DNA of 64,000 bases from an uncultured Acidobacteriia bacterium (GTDB lineage: Bacteria > Acidobacteriota > Terriglobia > Bryobacterales > Bryobacteraceae). Below, one piece after another: positions 8,946 to 17,669 of the stretch. The stretch spans positions 1 to 64,000 of the forward strand of contig CAIVVT010000062.1 of assembly GCA_903909435.1 (NCBI GenBank), read 5' to 3'. The notes under the pieces were generated by a model. The model did no database searches and had not been told where the DNA came from. It saw only the letters and a list, made by a program, of their open reading frames with translations. The translations under genes were made by a program, and so were the position numbers. How positions within the stretch are numbered: position 1 is the stretch's first letter; every line of letters begins with the position of its first letter.

Positions 8946-10347
8946 GCTGCTTCTCCGCAGTGCGGGACATATCCATCCCTGGCATTGCCGCCCCTAGTTC
9001 CGGCTTGGTTGATGCAGCGGGCTTTGCCGGGTTATGCTGGTGTCCCGACATACCCGCAGCGGAAGATTTCAACTGGCTCTCCGAGTCGATCAGGAAGTTG
9101 CCTGATACGACGATGCGCTCGCCTGGGGTCAGTCCTCGCGTGATCTCGATTCGGTCTCCGAGCCGTTCACCTATCTCAACTTGACGGGGCTCCAGGTAGC
9201 CGTTGCCGAGGTCCACGAAAACGGTCTGCTTGAGCCCGGTGTCAAGCACGGCCTCGACCGGAACGGTCATGCGGGCGGGCATCGAAACGTCGAATTCGAC
9301 GTCGACGAACATGTCGGGCTTGAGCGCCAGTTTCGGGTTGTCGGCTTCAATCCGAATCTTCAATGTGCGCGTTGTGGGATCAACTTGCGGCTGGATGTAG
9401 CTGACCCGTCCTTTGAACTTTTGGCCGCCTGCGTACGAGAGGTTCATGCGCACCGGCATTCCAATCTGGATCATCGATGCCTCGTTTTCGAAGACATCGG
9501 CCATGATCCACACCTTGGTCAAATCAACGATGGTATAGAGTTCTGTTTCGGGCGTGACCCGCTGCTTCGGAAAGGCGTTGCGCATCATCACGTAGCCGCT
9601 GAGCGGCGAGTATACGGTGATGTTGGTGAATGGTTGCCTGGTACGGGCGATCTCCTGCACCTGGGAGTCGCTCAGCGAAAGCAATTCCAATCGTTTGCGG
9701 GCGGCGGCCAGAAGCGAATCGCCTTGGCGCTGCGACTCGGCCAGCGGACTATCCTTCATGATTTCCACGCTGCGGAGGGCAAGTAAGTACTCCCGCTGGC
9801 TGGCCAGCATTTCTGGGCTGTACATGGTCAATAGCGGCTGGCCTTGTTCCACGAACTTACCCGTGAAATCGACGAACACATGCTCGATCCAGCCGTCGAT
9901 GCGGATTTGTACTTTGGTGAAGCGGGTCTCGTCCATCGTGACCTTGCCTACAGATCTGAACGAGTGGATCCCCGCGCTGGGCGTGACTTCGCCGAACTTC
10001 ACTCCGATCAGTTGCTGCTTCTCCGGACTCACCCGAATCGTGCCCATGGGCATAGGTGCGTTCCTGCTGCCCGGGTCCTGGTTTTGCCTTTCGACTGCCC
10101 CACCTACGGCCGGGGAGGAATCGTCGTCCGGCACGAGCTTCATGCTGCAGATCGGACATTCCCCTGGCTTGTCGGAGTGGTAGTTGTGGTGCATCGGGCA
10201 GTGAAAGCCCCGCGGTTTGCTCGAGGAGACTCCCACCTGCTGACGCGGTCCGTACCAGCGCCCATACCCCAAGCCGCCGAGGAACGCGGCGACGATCAGC
10301 AGGGCAAACAGAATAGTGCGATGAACTTTCATGGGATCGTTTCTCAC
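8938..10347 (-). CDS. cusB: efflux RND periplasmic adaptor with metal-binding domain, CusB type
   Basis: A membrane-fusion protein of about 464-469 residues. GTG 10347 overlaps the preceding stop as GTGA; ATG 10332 (MKVHRTILFALLIVAAFLGG) is the alternative start. After the N-terminal membrane anchor comes a heavy-metal-binding domain (HCPMHHNYHSDKPGECPICSMKL). The barrel-sandwich, hairpin and beta-barrel parts follow (residues ~120-420). The C-terminus is Met/His-rich (MSGHQH, MPGMDM), suiting periplasmic Cu(I)/Ag(I) capture. It bridges the TolC-like channel and the RND pump, whose genes flank it. Confidence 0.92.
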   Translation of the reverse strand: MRNDPMKVHRTILFALLIVAAFLGGLGYGRWYGPRQQVGVSSSKPRGFHCPMHHNYHSDKPGECPICSMKLVPDDDSSPAVGGAVERQNQDPGSRNAPMPMGTIRVSPEKQQLIGVKFGEVTPSAGIHSFRSVGKVTMDETRFTKVQIRIDGWIEHVFVDFTGKFVEQGQPLLTMYSPEMLASQREYLLALRSVEIMKDSPLAESQRQGDSLLAAARKRLELLSLSDSQVQEIARTRQPFTNITVYSPLSGYVMMRNAFPKQRVTPETELYTIVDLTKVWIMADVFENEASMIQIGMPVRMNLSYAGGQKFKGRVSYIQPQVDPTTRTLKIRIEADNPKLALKPDMFVDVEFDVSMPARMTVPVEAVLDTGLKQTVFVDLGNGYLEPRQVEIGERLGDRIEITRGLTPGERIVVSGNFLIDSESQLKSSAAGMSGHQHNPAKPAASTKPELGAAMPGMDMSRTAEKQHD

Positions 10348-11588
10348 TGGACCAGTTGACGTCCTGTCATCTCTTCCAGGCGGGCGAGGGCGAGGTACAG
10401 ATTCTGTAGTTCCTCGATGTAATTCATTTGGTAGTCGGCTACGGTGGTGTAGTTCATCAGCACACTCAGGAAGTCCACTGCGCCCGTTTCGTAAGAGTTC
10501 AGAGATGATTCCAGTGCCAGGCTAGCTTGCGGGATGACCGCTTTCTCATACAGCTTGACTAGTTGTGACGAGGTCTCGGCCATCGAGTAGTCATCCTGGA
10601 TGCGGTAGTGCAAGTCCTGATTGGTGGCTTCGTAAGTCTTGCGCGACTGCGCCAGCCCCTGAGACTGTTCCATCACCGCTGCACGTTGCTTTCGGAAGTA
10701 GTAGATCGGGATCTTAAAGTCGGCCCGAAACATATACATCGGCGCCATGCCGCCCATGTTGTAATAGCCGCCGTTCAGCGTAACGTCCGGGTAGTATTCC
10801 TTGCGTGCCATATTGACAGCCACTTCCGCACGTTGAATCATTTTTTCGTCGCGCTGCAGCATGGGAGAGTTCTCGGTCGCCGCAGCGTAAAGCTCCTTGA
10901 GGCCGGAAGGCAGTTCAATAGCTTGGAGGTTGGCGGGCCGGCCCAGCGGCGACCCGGGCGCCCGGTTCAGCAGGCTGTTGATTTCGGCGGCCCGGGCGCG
11001 TTTTTCGCGTTCCAGCTGAAGCCGCTTGGTTTCAAGGATGGTGATCTGCGTCTGCGCCTTAAAGACGTCCTGCTGCGCCGCCTTGCCCACCGAATACCGA
11101 GCTTCCGTGATCTGCAGGAACTTGCGCAGCAGTTCGACGTTGCGGCCCAGCACGTCTACCGCGCCGAAGGCGTAGGCCCGGCGGAAGTAAGCCTGCTTGA
11201 TTCGCGAAACTACCCCGAGTTTTGTCTGCTGGTACTGCTGCCACTCCGCCTCGGATTCCTTGACTGCCATGTCGCCCAACAGCTTGCGCTTCCCGGAAAA
11301 CGGGATCTCCTGTGAGATCATCACGCCGATGTTGCTGGTCACGTCCGAGCCCAACCCCGCGCCGGGCCAGGGTCTTCCGGTACTGTTGAAACCGGGGGAG
11401 AACATCGGGTCCGGCAGGCTGCTGACTTGCATGGGCCGCTGGCGGGAGGCCTCATAACGCTTCTGCGCTGCGACGATCTCCGGACTGTTGGCCAGAGCTT
11501 CGGAGAGAAATTGGTCCAGTTCCGAACGCTCCGCCTGCGCCCAGAGCCCCAGGTTAAGCAACGGTACAAGCAGCAGCGCTCTGCCCAT
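10344..11588 (-). CDS. cusC: TolC-family outer-membrane efflux channel, CusC type
   Basis: A 414-residue protein from ATG 11588 with a signal peptide (MGRALLLVPLLNLGLWAQA). The frame stays open to 11657, but the upstream ATG would lie before the transcription start predicted from the sigma-54 promoter at 11641-11656, so ATG 11588 is preferred. Two alpha-helical coiled-coil repeats typical of outer-membrane efflux proteins are visible, including LAQSRKTYEATNQDL and a closing LQNLYLALARLEEMTGR. It should form the trimeric outer-membrane duct. It is the first gene of a five-gene operon, with a 4-base overlap to the adaptor. Confidence 0.9.
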   Translation of the reverse strand: MGRALLLVPLLNLGLWAQAERSELDQFLSEALANSPEIVAAQKRYEASRQRPMQVSSLPDPMFSPGFNSTGRPWPGAGLGSDVTSNIGVMISQEIPFSGKRKLLGDMAVKESEAEWQQYQQTKLGVVSRIKQAYFRRAYAFGAVDVLGRNVELLRKFLQITEARYSVGKAAQQDVFKAQTQITILETKRLQLEREKRARAAEINSLLNRAPGSPLGRPANLQAIELPSGLKELYAAATENSPMLQRDEKMIQRAEVAVNMARKEYYPDVTLNGGYYNMGGMAPMYMFRADFKIPIYYFRKQRAAVMEQSQGLAQSRKTYEATNQDLHYRIQDDYSMAETSSQLVKLYEKAVIPQASLALESSLNSYETGAVDFLSVLMNYTTVADYQMNYIEELQNLYLALARLEEMTGRQLVQ

Positions 11589-11640
11589 CCGGGGTGTTCG
11601 TTCAGTGTTGTTGTTCTTGGCTGCCACTCGCGACTGGAGA

Positions 11641-11656
11641 AGCAAGTCCGGTGCCA
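11641..11656 (-). promoter_or_regulatory. sigma-54 (-24/-12) promoter of the Cus-type operon
   Basis: On the minus strand the sequence reads TGGCAC-CGGAC-TTGCT, with GG and GC separated by exactly 10 bases. This matches the RpoN consensus TGGCAC-N5-TTGCW. Transcription would start near 11630, about 40 bases before the channel gene start. The nearby operon on the other strand encodes an NtrC-type sigma-54 activator. The match is seen directly; its use is inferred. Confidence 0.8.
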
Positions 11657-11893
11657 AGTTTGGGGAGGACGGGCTAACCCGCTCACTTCTCAGGTCTTTT
11701 CATCCGGCTTCAACGCGGGCGGGCGGCTTACTGGCACGTGAATTGGAGATTCCTGCGCAGGCGTTGGACAATATGCGGCACTCAGTCCCAGTTCGTCGGT
11801 CTCCGGTCGATTGAGAACAGTGCGCAACCGCCGGGAGCCCAGTCGCTTGAGCGGCCTTATCGAGATTGGCAAGTGGCGTGCAGATCTGATGGC

Positions 11894-12694
11894 GTGGCAG
11901 TGCCATTCAAGTTGAGGCTGACAGTGCTCCCGCTGCTCGCGCTGCTCTCGCACTCTAAACTGCTCGCGGTAGAGGGCATACCCCATTGGGAGAAGACGTT
12001 GAACGAGGTTCTCGCACGTGCCGAGCAAGCGCGCAGCGCGGGTGACGACAACTTCGCAACTGGACGTGTCAGGCTTACACGGGACGAGGCTGTTCGACCG
12101 GCCATTGCCGGCTTCGTCCGATATTTCCAGGGCCCGGGGATGAAGAACTATCAAGCCTCGCTCAATAGGCTCCAGAGATACCGGCCGATGATTGAGCGCA
12201 TCCTGCGGGAGGAGGGACTTCCGCCGGAGTTGATGTGGATCGGGTTGGTGGAGAGTGGATACGATCCGCTGGCTAGATCTCCCAAGGACGCTCTAGGGAT
12301 CTGGCAGTTGGTTTCGCAGACTGCGCTTTCATTCGGACTTAAACTGGACGGGCGCGACGAGCGCAGCGACCCTGAAAAGTCCACGCATGCCGCCGCACGA
12401 TACCTGAAATCGCTCTATGGTAGGTTTGGAGACTGGCCGCTGGCACTAGCCGCGTACAATGCTGGCGAAGGGCGCGTTCAGAACGCTATCGAACAGGCCC
12501 ATGACCGCGACTTCTGGCATCTCGCCGCATCAGGAATGTTGCCACGCGAGACTCAGGCCTACGTGCCTGCTGTGCTGGCAGCGCAGTCTCTGGGAGACGA
12601 CCGCAGCATAGGAGATCGATCAAGCGCAATTTATGATGACGCAACCAAACGCAGCGCCAGGGTGGAGCTTGCCCCCTTCACCCTCTCGCGCTGA
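11894..12694 (+). CDS. lytic transglycosylase (SLT domain)
   Basis: A 266-residue protein if GTG 11894 (or GTG 11900) is used. That start gives a good signal peptide ([21 protein letters not shown]); the longer frame from 11738 has a poor N-terminus. The SLT domain is clear: [23 protein letters not shown] holds the catalytic Glu, and [14 protein letters not shown] is the second motif, as in MltD/Slt enzymes. It cleaves peptidoglycan glycan strands in the periplasm. It opens the plus-strand operon with the kinase and sigma-54 activator, and its 3' end overlaps the kinase gene by 62 bases. A role in inserting the envelope-spanning efflux complex is possible but speculative. Confidence 0.85.
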   Translation: MAVPFKLRLTVLPLLALLSHSKLLAVEGIPHWEKTLNEVLARAEQARSAGDDNFATGRVRLTRDEAVRPAIAGFVRYFQGPGMKNYQASLNRLQRYRPMIERILREEGLPPELMWIGLVESGYDPLARSPKDALGIWQLVSQTALSFGLKLDGRDERSDPEKSTHAAARYLKSLYGRFGDWPLALAAYNAGEGRVQNAIEQAHDRDFWHLAASGMLPRETQAYVPAVLAAQSLGDDRSIGDRSSAIYDDATKRSARVELAPFTLSR

Positions 12695-13820
12695 TGCTTC
12701 ATCGCCGGACCAAGCGGCGCTCGACGCGGAGTCCGGCAAGACGAAGGTCAACTGGAAAGCAATCGCACTTGTGGCGGCGGGCATCGCCCTGACTAGCGCG
12801 GGCCACTACTTTACCCCGAGCGGCCTGTTGATGTGGCACGGGGTCTTCCAACGTCTGTATTACCTGCCCGTAGTCTTCGCCGCGATCACTTTCGGTTGGG
12901 TTGGAGGACTCGCGGCAGCCGCTGCGGCGGGCGTCGCCTATACCCCGCACATCATGATCACGTGGTCGGGGATGCACCACTATGCGATGGAGCAATACGC
13001 GGAGATCTTCATGTTCTTCGCAGTGGGCGTGCTCACCGGAATCCTGGCGGATCGCGAACGAAAGCGCCGGATCGAGTTGCAGCACACCGCCCAGCGTCTC
13101 AGCGCCGTATATCGCGAATTGCAGTCGAGTTTCGAGCAGGTGAAGCGGGCCGACCGGCTTTCCGCCATCGGTCAATTGGCGGCCGGGTTGGCGCACGAGA
13201 TTCGTAATCCGCTGGCGAGTATCGACGGCGCGGCGGAATTGCTAGATGCCGCCGGCGATCAACCCGAACTTCGCAAGGAAACCGTGACGATCATCCGCAA
13301 GGAGTGCGCCCGCCTCAACCGCCTGCTCACCAGCCTGCTCGACTTCGCAAGGCCGCGCCGTCCCGAATGGCGCGATGTCGAGCTTGCCAAGGTGCTCGAC
13401 ACCGTGATCGACCTGGTGGGCCACTCCGCCGGTAAAGGCATTCGATTCCATAAGCAGGAGGACGAGCGGTTGCCCGGGCTGCTAGGAGACCAGGAGCAGT
13501 TGACTCAGGTGATACTGAACCTGACGTTGAACGCCGCACAGGCGATGCCCGAGGGCGGCGACGTCTGGCTGATCGCCCGGCGAGAGGCCAACGGCCTCGC
13601 GATCCAAATCCGGGACGAGGGTGCGGGCATTCCGGAGGAGCACATGGACAAGATTTTCGATCCGTTCTTCACGACGAAGGAGACAGGGACGGGTCTCGGC
13701 CTCTCCGTAGTCCACCAGATTGTCACGCAGCACGGCGGCAACGTCAACGTGAGCAGGAACGAAGATCGTGGCACTACCTTCACCCTGTTCTTTCCTCAAA
13801 CGCGGGGGAGCGCCGCATGA
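12633..13820 (+). CDS. membrane sensor histidine kinase, NtrB/ZraS-like
   Basis: A 395-residue kinase. Residues ~43-140 hold about four membrane spans with almost no periplasmic loop, suggesting sensing in or at the membrane. A linker coiled coil follows (~142-172). The HisKA motif [16 protein letters not shown] has phospho-acceptor His188. The ATPase domain has [35 protein letters not shown] and [12 protein letters not shown]. It shares an ATGA overlap with the response regulator and should phosphorylate it. Proximity to the metal efflux operon suggests an envelope or metal signal. Confidence 0.9.
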   Translation: MMTQPNAAPGWSLPPSPSRADASSPDQAALDAESGKTKVNWKAIALVAAGIALTSAGHYFTPSGLLMWHGVFQRLYYLPVVFAAITFGWVGGLAAAAAAGVAYTPHIMITWSGMHHYAMEQYAEIFMFFAVGVLTGILADRERKRRIELQHTAQRLSAVYRELQSSFEQVKRADRLSAIGQLAAGLAHEIRNPLASIDGAAELLDAAGDQPELRKETVTIIRKECARLNRLLTSLLDFARPRRPEWRDVELAKVLDTVIDLVGHSAGKGIRFHKQEDERLPGLLGDQEQLTQVILNLTLNAAQAMPEGGDVWLIARREANGLAIQIRDEGAGIPEEHMDKIFDPFFTTKETGTGLGLSVVHQIVTQHGGNVNVSRNEDRGTTFTLFFPQTRGSAA

Positions 13821-15187
13821 TTGGCAAGCGAATTCTGGTGGTGGACGACGAGGAGAATCTGCGCCGCGTCACGCAACTGAAACTGCAGCAGGCGGGCTAT
13901 GAGGCGACGACCGCGGGTGATGGCAAACAAGCGCTCGACGTGCTCTCGAAACACGCCCAGGATCTCGTCCTCACGGACCTGAAGATGCCTGGCATGTCCG
14001 GGATTGAACTGCTGCAGAAGATCAAGCAGGAGTATCCCGAGGTAATTGTCGTGGTGGTCACGGCATTCGGCACCATCGAATCCGCCGTGGACGCGATGCG
14101 TATGGGCGCCTACGACTACATCATCAAGCCCGTCAACTCCGAGTCGTTGAAGCTGATTGTATACAGAGCACTCGAACATCACCGCCTGCAGGAAGAGGTG
14201 AGGAACCTGCGCACGGCCATCGATCGCAAGTTCGGCTTCGAGAGCATCATCGGCAAGGCGAAGAATCTGTTGTCCACGCTCGACAACGCTTCGCGGGCGG
14301 CGCAAAGCGACTCGACTGTTCTCATCCGGGGCGAAACGGGCACGGGCAAGGAACTGTTGGCCAAGGCCATTCACTTCAACAGTCCCCGCCGCGACCGGCC
14401 TTTCATCGTGATCAACTGCGGAGCGATACCCAAAGAACTGCTGGAGTCCGAACTGTTCGGCTACACGAAAGGCTCGTTCACTGGAGCCGTGGCCAATAAG
14501 CTGGGCAAGATCGAGATGGCCGATCAGGGGACGTTGTTCCTGGACGAAATTGGCGAAATGCCATTGGAGCTGCAGGTTAAAGTTCTTCGGCTGATTCAGG
14601 AACGCGAGATCGAAAAGATCGGAGCGGCGACGCCTACGAAGGTCGATGTGCGCATTGTCGCCGCGACACACCGCAATCTTCAGGCGATGGTCGAAGACGG
14701 CACGTTTCGTGAGGATCTCTACTACCGCCTCAATGTCATCCCGTTGACGCTTCCTCCGCTGCGTGAGCGCCCCGACGATATCCCTGAATTGGTGGCCATC
14801 TTTTTCGACAAATTCAAGCAGCGGCTCAACCGGCCAGGTTTGAAACTGCCGCCCTCGCTGCTCGCCTATTTCTCGACGCACCGCTGGCCCGGCAACGTGC
14901 GTGAACTAGAGAACGTTGTCGAGCGCCTCGTCGTCCTGGCACCGGGTGACGAGATCGCCGTTGCCGATCTGCCGGACTTCCTAATTCGCGAACGGCCGGC
15001 GATGGAGGCGATTCAACTGGAGTTGCCGCCGCAGGGGATCAACATCGAAGCGGTGGAGCGCGAACTCGTGCTGCGCGCCCTGCAACGTTTCAACTGGAAC
15101 CAGACCAAAGCGGCCGAGTGTCTGGACATCAGCCGCAAGATGCTGATCTATCGCATGGAGAAATTCAATCTCCGCAAGGACGACTAG
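13817..15187 (+). CDS. sigma-54-dependent response regulator (NtrC family)
   Basis: A 456-residue activator with three domains. The receiver (residues 1-120) has Asp54 in LVLTDLKMPG. The AAA+ domain (~145-375) has Walker A GETGTGKE, the sigma-54-contact loop GSFTGA and GTLFLDEIGEMP. The C-terminal Fis-type helix-turn-helix reads NQTKAAECLDISRKMLIYRM. It opens sigma-54 promoters, and the best candidate is the one at 11641-11656. GSFTGA in place of GAFTGA is a known, usually functional variant. Confidence 0.93.
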   Translation: MIGKRILVVDDEENLRRVTQLKLQQAGYEATTAGDGKQALDVLSKHAQDLVLTDLKMPGMSGIELLQKIKQEYPEVIVVVVTAFGTIESAVDAMRMGAYDYIIKPVNSESLKLIVYRALEHHRLQEEVRNLRTAIDRKFGFESIIGKAKNLLSTLDNASRAAQSDSTVLIRGETGTGKELLAKAIHFNSPRRDRPFIVINCGAIPKELLESELFGYTKGSFTGAVANKLGKIEMADQGTLFLDEIGEMPLELQVKVLRLIQEREIEKIGAATPTKVDVRIVAATHRNLQAMVEDGTFREDLYYRLNVIPLTLPPLRERPDDIPELVAIFFDKFKQRLNRPGLKLPPSLLAYFSTHRWPGNVRELENVVERLVVLAPGDEIAVADLPDFLIRERPAMEAIQLELPPQGINIEAVERELVLRALQRFNWNQTKAAECLDISRKMLIYRMEKFNLRKDD

Positions 15188-15199
15188 CCCTTATACCCA

Positions 15200-15829
15200 A
15201 TGCGCAAGCGTTTCTATACACTCACGCGGGACCTGCACCTGTACCTGGGCCTGTTCATCGCGCCATTCATTCTGGTCTTCTGCATCAGCGTATTCTCCCT
15301 CGCGTATGCCTGGCTGCCCGGCGCCAGCTCCCAACCCGGTCCTCCTCGCACCGTCGGGAATGTGACACTCCCGGCCGATCTGGAGAACCTGGACGTACGG
15401 GCTCGCATCGATGCTCTGCAAACGGTTCTGGCGAGGGTCGGCGTTAGCGGCGAAATCGGTTGGGTTCAATACAGCGTCAAGCAGCGCACCATCGAGTTCC
15501 CCGTCGTTGTGCCAGGGCGTGAGGCGACAGTTGCGATCGACCTTGCGACACGCATCGTGACCGTCACCCGGCGGGAAACCGGAGTCTGGGATGCGCTGAT
15601 TACCCTCCACAAATCGCCGGGTCCACACCTTGCCGCCCTGCGCATGAACTGGCTGCCTATGGCCGTGTGGCGGTGGTTCGCGGATGGGACCGTATATCTG
15701 CTGATCTTCGTCTCCATCAGCGGCATCTACTTATGGGCGGTGCTGCGCTCGGAGCGCCGCATCGGCCTCGCCCTGATCGGCACTGGCGTACTTTCATTCG
15801 TTGGGATCATCTATGCCGTCATCCACTGA
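15200..15829 (+). CDS. PepSY-associated membrane protein
   Basis: A 209-residue protein with an N-terminal membrane span (YLGLFIAPFILVFCISVFSLAYAWL), a periplasmic PepSY-like region (~50-150) and two C-terminal spans. It begins 12 bases after the activator gene and overlaps the next, similar gene by 17 bases. PepSY-TM proteins are often found with iron or siderophore reduction and other metal uptake genes. Here two short proteins take the place of one longer PiuB-like protein. Confidence 0.75.
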   Translation: MRKRFYTLTRDLHLYLGLFIAPFILVFCISVFSLAYAWLPGASSQPGPPRTVGNVTLPADLENLDVRARIDALQTVLARVGVSGEIGWVQYSVKQRTIEFPVVVPGREATVAIDLATRIVTVTRRETGVWDALITLHKSPGPHLAALRMNWLPMAVWRWFADGTVYLLIFVSISGIYLWAVLRSERRIGLALIGTGVLSFVGIIYAVIH

Positions 15830-16493
15830 AGCCGGCGCATCACCCGCCGCCCGAACGCGCACGTTGGGCAACGTTCTGACTTCGTGGAACCGCCGGATCC
15901 ACTTCTATCTGGGGCTGTACCTGCTGCTGTTCCTGTGGCTGTTTGCCTTCACCGGACTGCTGCTGAACCATCCAAGCTGGACCTTCGCGGAGTTCTGGCC
16001 AAACCGGCAGCAGTCTTCGATTGAAGTGCCGATTCAACAGCCGCCACAGGGGGGCGACCTGGTCCAGGCACAGGACATCCTGCGACAGGCCGGAGTGCGC
16101 GGAGAGATCGAGTGGACCCGCTCTCGCTCCCAAGCCAGCCAGCTCGATTTTCGCGCCAGCCGCCCTGGGCACATCTATGAGATAAAGGCGGATCTTCAAA
16201 AGGGTCAGGCCACCATCCACCGCATCGACCTGAATGCCTGGGGCGTGCTGCACATCCTGCATACCTTCACCGGAGTACGGCTGACGGATTCGAAGAACCA
16301 GCGCGACTGGAGCATGACCACGCTCTGGGTCCTTTGCATGGACGCCGTAGCGATCGGGCTGATTCTGATGGTCCTCAGCAGCATCTACATGTGGTGGAAC
16401 TTGCACCAGAAGCGACTCTTGGGGCTGCTCGCGCTTGGTACGGGACTGCTCAGTTGCGGTTTGTTCGTGATCGGACTCCGCTGGCTCACATAG
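15813..16493 (+). CDS. PepSY-associated membrane protein, paralogue of the previous gene
   Basis: A 226-residue protein from ATG 15813 (MPSSTEAGASPAAR); an in-frame upstream ATG at 15801 is less likely. It has the same plan as its neighbour: span at FYLGLYLLLFLWLFAFTGLLLNH (split by residues ~35-57), a soluble PepSY-like part, then two C-terminal spans. The HFYLGLYL and HLYLGLFI openings are clearly related. The pair probably forms a hetero-oligomer in the inner membrane. Substrate unknown. Confidence 0.75.
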   Translation: MPSSTEAGASPAARTRTLGNVLTSWNRRIHFYLGLYLLLFLWLFAFTGLLLNHPSWTFAEFWPNRQQSSIEVPIQQPPQGGDLVQAQDILRQAGVRGEIEWTRSRSQASQLDFRASRPGHIYEIKADLQKGQATIHRIDLNAWGVLHILHTFTGVRLTDSKNQRDWSMTTLWVLCMDAVAIGLILMVLSSIYMWWNLHQKRLLGLLALGTGLLSCGLFVIGLRWLT

Positions 16494-16550
16494 CGGACCA
16501 GTTCGAGAGCCGGTACATCCAACGTTGGCCTTAAGTGGCAGGGAGATTCG

Positions 16551-17621
16551 ATGCGCGCAGCGAAGGCGGCGGTTCCGAAACTGATTCTGGTCGGCGGGTT
16601 CCTCGGAGCCGGCAAAACGACGCTGATCGTGCGCGCGTCGGAGATGCTCCAGCGCCAAGGCGTCCGCGTCGCGGTGATCACGAACGACCAGGACGGCGGG
16701 TTGGTGGATACGCGCTTCAGCGAGGCCAATGCCCTCCACACCGGAGAGGTCGCCGGCGGGTGTTTCTGCTGCCGCTTTTCCGACCTGATCGATGCCGCCA
16801 GGGCGCTCAAAAAGTACGATCCCGAAGTGATCTTCGCCGAGCCGGTCGGCAGTTGCGTGGATCTGTCCGCGACCATCCTGCAACCGCTAAAAGCTCGCCA
16901 TCGGGCCGAGTACGAACCCGCTCCGCTGACGGTACTGGTGGACCCGCAGCTAGCCGCGAGCGTCTTCTCCGGTACGGCCGACAAGGATGTGAGCTACCTG
17001 TTCCGCAAGCAACTCGCCGAAGCCGATCTGCTCTGTCTCAGCAAAACGGACCGGCATGACGGGTGCCCGGAATTGCCAGTGCCCGTTGATTTCCAATTGA
17101 GCGCCGTGACCGGACAAGGCATCGCCGCATGGTTGGAGGACGTTCGAAGCGGGAAGCGCGTGGTGGGTGCGCGAATTCTCGATTTGGATTATGAGCGCTA
17201 TGCTGAGGCCGAAGCTGCGCTGGGCTGGGTCAACGTGCAGTTGGACGTGGTGCTGCGGAAACCGCTCTCGCCGGCGCTGCTGGCGGGACCACTCATCGAC
17301 GAAATCGAAGCCAGTCTCTCAAGCGCCGGCAGTAGCATTGCACACCTGAAGCTCTTCGACCGCTGCCTCACGGGATTCTTGAAGGTGAGTGTCTGCCGCA
17401 ATGGCGCAGAGCCGCAGGCGGACGGCGACTTGACCGCATCCCCAGACCGCCGCCACGAGTTGGTGATCAATCTTCGAGCCGTCGGTGACCCGGACGAACT
17501 GCTGTCAATCGTCCAGCGAGCGCTCAGTCGGATTGAGGGACAAATCGTGGTTCGCCACAGTGGTGCGTTCCGGCCATCACCGCCGAAGCCCCAACATCGA
17601 TTTGTGAATTCGGTTCTGTAG
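16551..17621 (+). CDS. COG0523/CobW-family GTPase
   Basis: A 356-residue G3E GTPase. Walker A is GGFLGAGKTTL (residues 15-25). The metal-binding CxCC motif is GGCFCC (Cys71, 73, 74), followed by EPVGSC and a guanine-specificity-like SKTD near residue 160. The C-terminal half (~200-350) is divergent from ZigA/YjiA types. Such proteins insert or deliver metals (Zn, Co, Fe) to client enzymes using GTP. An AGGGAG box lies 6 bases before ATG. It closes the plus-strand metal-related operon. A cobalt role for the corrinoid module downstream is possible but not shown. Confidence 0.85.
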   Translation: MRAAKAAVPKLILVGGFLGAGKTTLIVRASEMLQRQGVRVAVITNDQDGGLVDTRFSEANALHTGEVAGGCFCCRFSDLIDAARALKKYDPEVIFAEPVGSCVDLSATILQPLKARHRAEYEPAPLTVLVDPQLAASVFSGTADKDVSYLFRKQLAEADLLCLSKTDRHDGCPELPVPVDFQLSAVTGQGIAAWLEDVRSGKRVVGARILDLDYERYAEAEAALGWVNVQLDVVLRKPLSPALLAGPLIDEIEASLSSAGSSIAHLKLFDRCLTGFLKVSVCRNGAEPQADGDLTASPDRRHELVINLRAVGDPDELLSIVQRALSRIEGQIVVRHSGAFRPSPPKPQHRFVNSVL

Positions 17622-17669
17622 AGCTCAGCCGTAGTTTCAACATCGGTCGGGGGACTCTCGCACTGCAGT

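Noticed and set aside
5679-17621. Metal-resistance island as a mobile element
   Set aside because: No integrase, transposase, flanking repeats or clear composition shift was seen.
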